A DNA stretch of 5,510 bases. Source: Actinomycetota bacterium (GTDB lineage: Bacteria > Actinomycetota > Acidimicrobiia > Acidimicrobiales > Microtrichaceae). The notes beneath the pieces were generated by a model. That model did no database searches. It saw only the letters and a list, made by a program, of their open reading frames with translations, and was not told the origin of the DNA. The stretch lies in contig JAFDWA010000138.1 in NCBI GenBank assembly GCA_018268735.1, positions 1 through 5,510 of the forward strand, read 5' to 3'. Position numbers and translations under genes: made by a program. Positions 1 through 5,510 of this stretch are shown piece by piece; the first letter of the stretch is position 1, and every line of letters begins with the position of its first letter.

Positions 1-2008
1 CGGCCTGCACCTCCCCGAGGAGGTCGGCGGGTCCGGCTACGGGCTCGATGAGCTGGTGGTCGTCGTCGAGGAGACCGGACGCGCGCTGCTACCCGGGCCG
101 TTCGTTCCGACCGTGATCGCATCGGCGACCGTCGACGCCACAGGCAGCAGCGAGCAGCGAGCACGCCTGCTCCCCGGTCTGGCCGACGGCTCGCTCACCG
201 CGGCCATCGCGTTCGACGGCGACCTCACCGTCTCCGGCGACGCAGCGTCGGGGTCGGTCCGCACCGCGCTCTGCGGTGGGGTGGCGGACCTGCTGCTCGT
301 CCCCATCGGCGACGACGTCGCGGTGATCACCTTGCGGGAGGATGCCGAGACGGCGACCGGGGTGTCAGTCGAGGTGCCGATCAACCTGGACCCGACCCGA
401 CGTTCGGCCCGCCTCACCCTCGACGGAGCAGCAGCGGACCTGCTCGTCGGTGCCCGCCAGGCGCTGCTCGACCACATCCGACTGCTGTTCGCTGCCGAGG
501 CGGTCGGCATCGCACGCGAGTGCACGGAGCAGGCCGCGGCGTACGCGAAGGAACGTCAGCAGTTCGGTCGTCCGATCGCCATGTTCCAGGCGGTCAAGCA
601 CCACTGCGCCAACATGCTGGTCGCGACCGAGCTCGCCACCGGTGCGGTGTGGGATGCGGCGCGGACCGAGGCCGGCACCGACGAGCTCTCGGCCGCCGCC
701 GCTGCTGCTGCGACGCTCGCGATCCCCGCCGCGGACCTGTGCGCACAGCTCAACATCCAGGTGCACGGCGGCATCGGCTTCACCTGGGAGCACGACGCGC
801 ACATGTTCCTGCGACGTGCGACCGCCGTCGAGCGCATCGTGTCGGCCGAGCAGGCCGCTGCACAGCTGACCGACCTGCATCGCGCCGGCGTTCGCCGCAG
901 CGTCACGATCGAGCTGCCGCCCGAGGCGGAGGCGTTCCGCGACGAGGTGCGCGGGCTCGCCGAGCGCATCAAGGAACTGCCCGCGAACGAGCAGCGAGCC
1001 GAGCTGATCGACTCCGGGTACGCGATGGCGCACTGGCCGAAGCCGTGGGGACGTGACGCCGGTGCCGTCGAGCAGATCGTGATCCAACAGGAGCTGGACG
1101 CTGCAGGCGTCAAGAAGCCCGCCTACGGCATCACCGGGTGGGTGATCCTGACGCTGATCCAGTACGCGACGGCAGACCAGATCGCCCGTTGGGTGCGCCC
1201 AGCACTCGACCAGGAGGTGATCTGGTGCCAGCTGTTCAGCGAGCCGGATGCAGGATCTGACGCTGCGGGGATCACGACGAAGGCGACCCGCGTCGACGGC
1301 GGGTGGCTCATCAACGGGCAGAAGGTCTGGACCAGCGGCGCGCATGTCGCGGGGTTCGGCTTCGCGACGGTTCGCACCAACCCCGACGTCCCCAAGCACG
1401 AGGGCATCACCGTCGTGGTGATCGACATGCACGCCGACGGTGTCGAGGTGCGGCCGTTGAAGATGCCGATGGGCGTGTCGGAGTTCAACGAGGTCTTCTT
1501 CACCGACGTGTTCGTCCCAGACGACGACGTGGTGGGACCGGTCGACGGCGGCTGGACCGTCGCGCGGGCGACGCTCGGCAACGAGAGCGTGAGCATCGGT
1601 GGCGGCGAGGGCGGCATGGCGGTCCCCGCCGAGGTGCTCGTCGAGGCGCTCGACGCCAACCCCGACCACCTGGCCGGCGGCACCGAGCGGGTGGGTCGCT
1701 ACGCGGCGAGCACCCGGGCGTGCGACATCCTCAACCTGCGCAGCGCGCACCGCGCGGTCGCCGGTGCGGCACCTGGGCCGGAGGGGGCGATCACCAAGCT
1801 CGTGCTGTCGGAGAACCTGGCGGAGGCCGCCGCGGTGCTCAACGCCCTCAACCCGGACGCCGCCTATCTGGAAGGTGCCGGCATGTTCTCCGGCAGCCTC
1901 GTCCTGTGGCACCGGGGCATGTCGATCGCGGGTGGCACGTCGGAGATCAAGCGGAACCAGATCGGCGAGCGCATCCTGGGGCTTCCCCGCGACCCGCTCA
2001 TCAAGTGA
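1..2008 (+). CDS. Fused two-domain acyl-CoA dehydrogenase, FadE34-like (5' partial)
   Basis: Flavoenzyme expected to introduce the alpha,beta double bond into an acyl-CoA, the first step of a beta-oxidation round. The frame is open from base 2 (GLHLPEEVGGSGYG..., a typical N-domain segment), so the GTG at 56 is internal; 668 residues are visible and roughly 40-60 are probably missing. Numbering from base 2, half 1 (about 1-300) keeps the C-terminal FAD-contact motifs ERQQFGRPIAMFQ (184-196) and QVHGGIGF (253-260). Half 2 (about 301-668) keeps the middle-domain motif LFSEPDAGSD (411-420), KVWTSGAH (441-448) and the C-terminal GGTSEIKRNQIGERILGLPR (644-663). Glu528 in TLGNES aligns by eye with the catalytic Glu of isovaleryl-CoA dehydrogenase (E254), while the medium-chain position (E376) is Gly. 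This layout matches mycobacterial FadE34/ChsE3, which acts on steroid side-chain CoA esters. The fusion call is firm; the steroid substrate is inference. Confidence 0.93.
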   Translation, partial: GLHLPEEVGGSGYGLDELVVVVEETGRALLPGPFVPTVIASATVDATGSSEQRARLLPGLADGSLTAAIAFDGDLTVSGDAASGSVRTALCGGVADLLLVPIGDDVAVITLREDAETATGVSVEVPINLDPTRRSARLTLDGAAADLLVGARQALLDHIRLLFAAEAVGIARECTEQAAAYAKERQQFGRPIAMFQAVKHHCANMLVATELATGAVWDAARTEAGTDELSAAAAAAATLAIPAADLCAQLNIQVHGGIGFTWEHDAHMFLRRATAVERIVSAEQAAAQLTDLHRAGVRRSVTIELPPEAEAFRDEVRGLAERIKELPANEQRAELIDSGYAMAHWPKPWGRDAGAVEQIVIQQELDAAGVKKPAYGITGWVILTLIQYATADQIARWVRPALDQEVIWCQLFSEPDAGSDAAGITTKATRVDGGWLINGQKVWTSGAHVAGFGFATVRTNPDVPKHEGITVVVIDMHADGVEVRPLKMPMGVSEFNEVFFTDVFVPDDDVVGPVDGGWTVARATLGNESVSIGGGEGGMAVPAEVLVEALDANPDHLAGGTERVGRYAASTRACDILNLRSAHRAVAGAAPGPEGAITKLVLSENLAEAAAVLNALNPDAAYLEGAGMFSGSLVLWHRGMSIAGGTSEIKRNQIGERILGLPRDPLIK

Positions 2009-2015
2009 CCCCGAC

Positions 2016-2990
2016 TCAGGCGCGATCCGGTTCGCCGAGGCGGACGACGACGACGCCCGCCAGGAGGATCGCGGCGCCGACGAACTGGATCGCGAGCGGC
2101 ACCTGGCCGAGCAGCCACCACGCGAACGCGGTGGCCGCGACCACCTCGATCAGTGCGACGAACGACGCGAGCCGTGAGCCGAGGCGTCGGCCTGCCTCGA
2201 TGCCGCTCACGTAGGCGAGCGCCGCAGACACGAGACCGAGCAGGAGCACCGGCACCCACCACGGGACGGTGAACGGCTCGAACGCGACATCCGCGCCCGA
2301 GGCGTCCATCGGCAGCAGGCCGGTGACCGCAGCGACGCCGAGCACGACCGCACCGACCACGAGCCCCGACGACGCGAGCGTGATCGGCGGCAACCCGGTC
2401 GTCGTGTCGGCCGACATCACGAAGTACGCGGCTGCGCCGACCATGGCGCCGAGCGCCCACAGCACCCCGATCGGATCGAGGCCGCCGCCCTTGGGCTCGG
2501 CGCCGATGAGGTCCAACAGCAGCACCAGCCCGACCGCTGCGATCAACGCGCCCACCACCGTCGCCCGGGTCGGACGCTGGGAATGCGTCGCCCACATCCA
2601 ACCGACGACCGCAACCGGCGCCGTGTACTCGATGAGCAGCGCGACCCCGACCGGGAGGCGGGCGACGGCGTAGAAGTAGCAGAGCTGCGAACCGGTGACG
2701 GCGAGCACCCCGTAGACCAGGATCGTGCGGCCGTTGCGGACCAGCACGCTGATCCGCCCGTCGATCGCACGCATGCCGGGACCGATCAGCACGATTGCTG
2801 CGATCGCGATGCGGGCAGCGACGGCGGCACCAGCGGACCAACCGGCGGTGTACAGCCCGGCGGCCATGGTGCCGGCGAGCCCGAAGGAGACCGCCGAGGT
2901 CAGTGCGAACAGCAGTCCGCGTCGGACGTCGTCACCGGGGGCTTCGACGCTGTCGACGGTCGGGCCCGAGGAGGCGATCTCGTCACGCAC
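2016..2990 (-). CDS. EamA-family (drug/metabolite transporter superfamily) membrane protein
   Basis: Inner-membrane permease, 324 residues with about ten hydrophobic helices (approximately 25-45, 52-71, 89-108, 112-133, 142-162, 172-192, 203-225, 243-262, 272-293, 298-317) in two EamA repeats. The repeat-end signatures are visible: CYFYAVARLPVGVALLIEYT (104-123) with the helix-breaking TAP in repeat 1, and YVSGIEAGRRLGSRLASFVA (260-279) in repeat 2. Such proteins usually export amino acids, metabolites or toxic compounds; the substrate cannot be read from the sequence. The start is taken as GTG at 2990, the last in-frame start before helix 1; it gives a short cytosolic tail and a normal family length. 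There is no good Shine-Dalgarno sequence, and extending upstream would run into vapC. The stop lies 7 bases from the dehydrogenase stop, so the two genes converge with almost no spacer. The same-strand vapC ends 172 bases upstream, so co-transcription is possible but not evident. Confidence 0.88.
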   Translation of the reverse strand: MRDEIASSGPTVDSVEAPGDDVRRGLLFALTSAVSFGLAGTMAAGLYTAGWSAGAAVAARIAIAAIVLIGPGMRAIDGRISVLVRNGRTILVYGVLAVTGSQLCYFYAVARLPVGVALLIEYTAPVAVVGWMWATHSQRPTRATVVGALIAAVGLVLLLDLIGAEPKGGGLDPIGVLWALGAMVGAAAYFVMSADTTTGLPPITLASSGLVVGAVVLGVAAVTGLLPMDASGADVAFEPFTVPWWVPVLLLGLVSAALAYVSGIEAGRRLGSRLASFVALIEVVAATAFAWWLLGQVPLAIQFVGAAILLAGVVVVRLGEPDRA

Positions 2991-3103
2991 CGGCAGTGGA
3001 AGGTGGTTCGGCGATCCGCATGTCCCCAGGCTGTCGCGGCCGACCGCAGTCGCACCAACCGGATCCCCACCCTCGACGCTCCCCTCCCGAGCTCGGCACG
3101 ACT

Positions 3104-3122
3104 CACGTCGAACATCGACGTG
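3104..3122. repeat. Perfect inverted repeat, 8-bp arms with 3-base centre
   Basis: CACGTCGA, then ACA, then TCGACGTG: the arms are exact reverse complements. It lies in the 172-base non-coding gap between the end of vapC and the start of the EamA gene, 41 bases past the vapC stop and about 114 bases before the transporter start. No T-run follows on either strand, so it is not a classic intrinsic terminator. It could be a U-less terminator hairpin for vapBC or a dimeric repressor site for the transporter. Apart from this and a 10-bp palindrome at 3087-3096, I see nothing else in the gap. Confidence 0.5.
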
Positions 3123-3162
3123 CGACGTTCTCGGCACAGGCTCGGCGCGGCCCTCAGAAGCG

Positions 3163-3609
3163 CTATCGCAGCGGGTTCCTCCATCGCAGGCCGTCGTACC
3201 GGGCGAAGTCGCCGTCGGCGGAGAGCAGCTCCAGGCCCCACTCGATCGCCAGCGCGGCGAGGTGCGCGTCGGTCGTGTGGTTCGCCGGCGCAGGCGTGTC
3301 GACCAGGAGCCGACCCAGGATCGTGGCATGACGATCGGTCGGCGACGGGACCTGCACGTTCGGGCGGTCGAGCCAGGTCTGCACCAACTCCCAGGCCTGT
3401 CCGATGCTCAACGGGCGCTCCAGCACGCGTGGATGGGTGGAGATCCGACAGAACGCCAGCGTCGTCGGCCACGGGATGGCGACCACGGGTGTTCCGCTCA
3501 GGGTCTCGGCAAGCCATGATCTCGCCGGTTCGTGGTGCTCGAACTGCCGGTGATGCGCCCACACGAGCAGGTTCGCGTCGAGCAGCACGGCATTGGAACC
3601 GTCAGGCAT
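3163..3609 (-). CDS. vapC: VapC-type PIN-domain ribonuclease toxin
   Basis: Predicted Mg-dependent endoribonuclease toxin of a type II toxin-antitoxin system; free VapC toxins cleave tRNA or rRNA and stop translation. The 148 residues span one PIN domain of usual length. The N-terminal strand VLLDANLLVWA carries the first metal-binding Asp (D11); TDAHLAALAIEWG carries D114; and LLSADGDFARYDGLRWRNPL carries D132 and D134, a C-terminal pattern typical of one large VapC subgroup. In the middle, PTTLAFCRISTHPRVLERPL (48-67) replaces the segment where many VapCs have a second acidic residue; none is seen there. The ATG lies inside the end of vapB in another frame, giving an 8-base overlap (ATGCCTGA) and no Shine-Dalgarno site, so translation is probably coupled to vapB. 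A GTG at 3588, just before LLDAN, is a possible alternative start. The target RNA is unknown. Confidence 0.9.
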   Translation of the reverse strand: MPDGSNAVLLDANLLVWAHHRQFEHHEPARSWLAETLSGTPVVAIPWPTTLAFCRISTHPRVLERPLSIGQAWELVQTWLDRPNVQVPSPTDRHATILGRLLVDTPAPANHTTDAHLAALAIEWGLELLSADGDFARYDGLRWRNPLR

Positions 3610-3844
3610 CGGCGATGAGGTCGAGGACCTCGGCGATGTCGGTCACGTCCATCAGCGGACGCCCGGTGTCGACGACGGGTGGGATGTACGGCGTCACCGC
3701 AGCAGCAGCCCTCTTCTGCTCATCAGCGAGGATCCCTGCCCGGATGAGGTCGTTCGCCACTCGCGAGAGCGACCGCCCACCTCGTGACGCCTCGTGGTTC
3801 AGCCGTGCAACGACATCGTCATCGAGGTTGAGCGTCGTGCGCAT
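3602..3844 (-). CDS. vapB: VapB-type ribbon-helix-helix antitoxin
   Basis: Predicted antitoxin of 80 residues encoded immediately before vapC. Residues 1-38 form a ribbon-helix-helix fold: the DNA-contacting strand MRTTLNLDDDVV, then helix A (VARLNHEASRGG) and helix B (SLSRVANDLIRAGI). A charged linker (DEQKRAAAA) leads to the C-terminal tail PPVVDTGRPLMDVTDIAEVL, where VapB proteins wrap around the toxin's active site. By family precedent it neutralises VapC and, with VapC, represses its own promoter. The ATG at 3844 sits 8 bases past a TATGAT element, so the transcript probably has almost no leader; no Shine-Dalgarno sequence precedes it. It is divergent from gdhA across 86 bases. Confidence 0.9.
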   Translation of the reverse strand: MRTTLNLDDDVVARLNHEASRGGRSLSRVANDLIRAGILADEQKRAAAAVTPYIPPVVDTGRPLMDVTDIAEVLDLIADA

Positions 3845-3887
3845 CGACTTGCATCATACCTGACGCGTTCCACCCACGAGGTGCATC
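3841..3887 (-). promoter_or_regulatory. vapBC promoter (-10 TATGAT) with possible GATGC operator repeats
   Basis: On the minus strand TATGAT (3858 to 3853) is one base from the TATAAT consensus. Standard spacing would start transcription near 3846, two bases before the vapB ATG. No convincing -35 hexamer is seen 16-19 bases upstream. The pentamer GATGC occurs at 3855-3851 and 3845-3841, exactly ten bases (one helical turn) apart, and again at 3887-3883, about three turns further upstream. Ribbon-helix-helix antitoxins commonly bind short repeated subsites over their own promoter, so these are candidate VapB sites. Five-base repeats can be chance. Confidence 0.45.
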
Positions 3888-3890
3888 GGC

Positions 3891-5300
<1,410 letters not shown>

Positions 5301-5315
<15 letters not shown>

Positions 5316-5510
5316 GGCGACCTCCTCACGCATCTCGCGCTTGAGGAACTTGCCGGCAGCGTTGCGCGGCAACGGCTCCTCGGTGATGCGCAGACGGGTC
5401 GGGACCTTGAAGGCCGCCAACCGTCGGCCGACGTGCGCGAGCAGGTCCGCCTCGCTGACAGCCGCACCGTCGCGCAGCCGGACGACCGCGGCGACCTCCT
5501 CGCCGAGCCG
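5301..5510 (-). CDS. AMP-binding acyl-CoA ligase, C-terminal fragment (5' partial)
   Basis: Only the last 69 residues are in the window, open in frame to the right edge. They are the C-terminal subdomain of an adenylate-forming acyl-CoA synthetase, which activates a carboxylic acid through an acyl-AMP and transfers it to CoA. Visible signatures are GEEVAAVVRLRDGA (3-16), the LAAFKVPTRLRI segment (31-42) and the A10-type motif LPRNAAGKFLKREM (47-60). Lys54 in that motif is the catalytic lysine for adenylation by family precedent. The end RREEVAADLG-like tail (residues 61-69, REEVAADLG) is short and soluble. The substrate-determining N-terminal domain is outside the window, so fatty acid, aromatic acid or steroid-acid specificity cannot be decided. 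It converges with gdhA and is not in an operon with the dehydrogenase at the left edge. Confidence 0.9.

Noticed and set aside
690..720. Alanine-rich tract (GCC/GCT/GCG run) in half 1 of the dehydrogenase
   Set aside because: Mixed synonymous codons with no clean nucleotide repeat; an ordinary Ala-rich helix in a high-GC gene.
365..1912. 515-codon open frame on the minus strand
   Set aside because: Lies opposite the dehydrogenase, is rich in Arg/His/Asp/Gly low-complexity composition and matches no family I recognise; a typical high-GC antisense shadow.
56..2008. GTG at 56 as the true start of the dehydrogenase
   Set aside because: The same frame stays open to base 2 and encodes a conserved N-domain segment (LPEEVGGSGYGLDE), so the gene begins outside the window.
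3087..3096. CCGAGCTCGG 10-bp palindrome near the larger inverted repeat
   Set aside because: Too short to separate from chance in GC-rich sequence; not called as a separate site.
2016..3329. Longer transporter reading frame starting at 3329
   Set aside because: It would overlap vapC by about 167 bases in another frame, and the added 113 residues are Arg/Ser-rich with no transporter character.
2583..3863. 426-codon plus-strand frame across the transporter and vapBC
   Set aside because: Composition is dominated by Arg, Ala, Gly and Pro with no motif; it runs antisense to three well-supported genes.

Overview
The window is very GC-rich, densely packed bacterial DNA with strong G/C preference at third codon positions. 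Gene content (a FadE34-like double-domain acyl-CoA dehydrogenase, a vapBC module and several starts without a Shine-Dalgarno sequence) suggests an actinomycete-type organism (Actinomycetota, possibly Acidimicrobiia). This is inference from style and content; no taxonomic marker is present.

Layout, left to right. (1) Bases 1-2008, plus strand: the 3' part of a fused acyl-CoA dehydrogenase, cut by the left edge; its two halves appear to share one active site. (2) Bases 2016-2990, minus strand: a ten-helix EamA/DMT-family transporter, convergent with the dehydrogenase with only 7 bases between stop codons. (3) Bases 2991-3162: a non-coding gap holding a perfect 8-bp inverted repeat. (4) Bases 3163-3844, minus strand: a vapBC toxin-antitoxin pair, antitoxin first, overlapping by 8 bases. 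(5) Bases 3845-3930: an 86-base divergent promoter region in which both flanking genes look leaderless. (6) Bases 3931-5292, plus strand: a complete NADP-type glutamate dehydrogenase, gdhA. (7) Bases 5301-5510, minus strand: the C-terminal end of an AMP-binding acyl-CoA ligase, cut by the right edge. A 16-bp tandem duplication spans the two convergent stop codons between gdhA and the ligase.

The genes do not form one pathway. The dehydrogenase and ligase fit acyl-CoA (fatty acid or steroid side-chain) catabolism, gdhA is central nitrogen assimilation, the EamA protein is a drug/metabolite-type exporter of unknown substrate, and vapBC is a self-contained stress/stability module between core genes. 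I see no mobile element, RNA gene, CRISPR array or clearly undescribed system. The points most worth checking are the complementary loss of motifs in the two dehydrogenase halves, the duplication at the gdhA/ligase junction, and the divergent leaderless promoter region.
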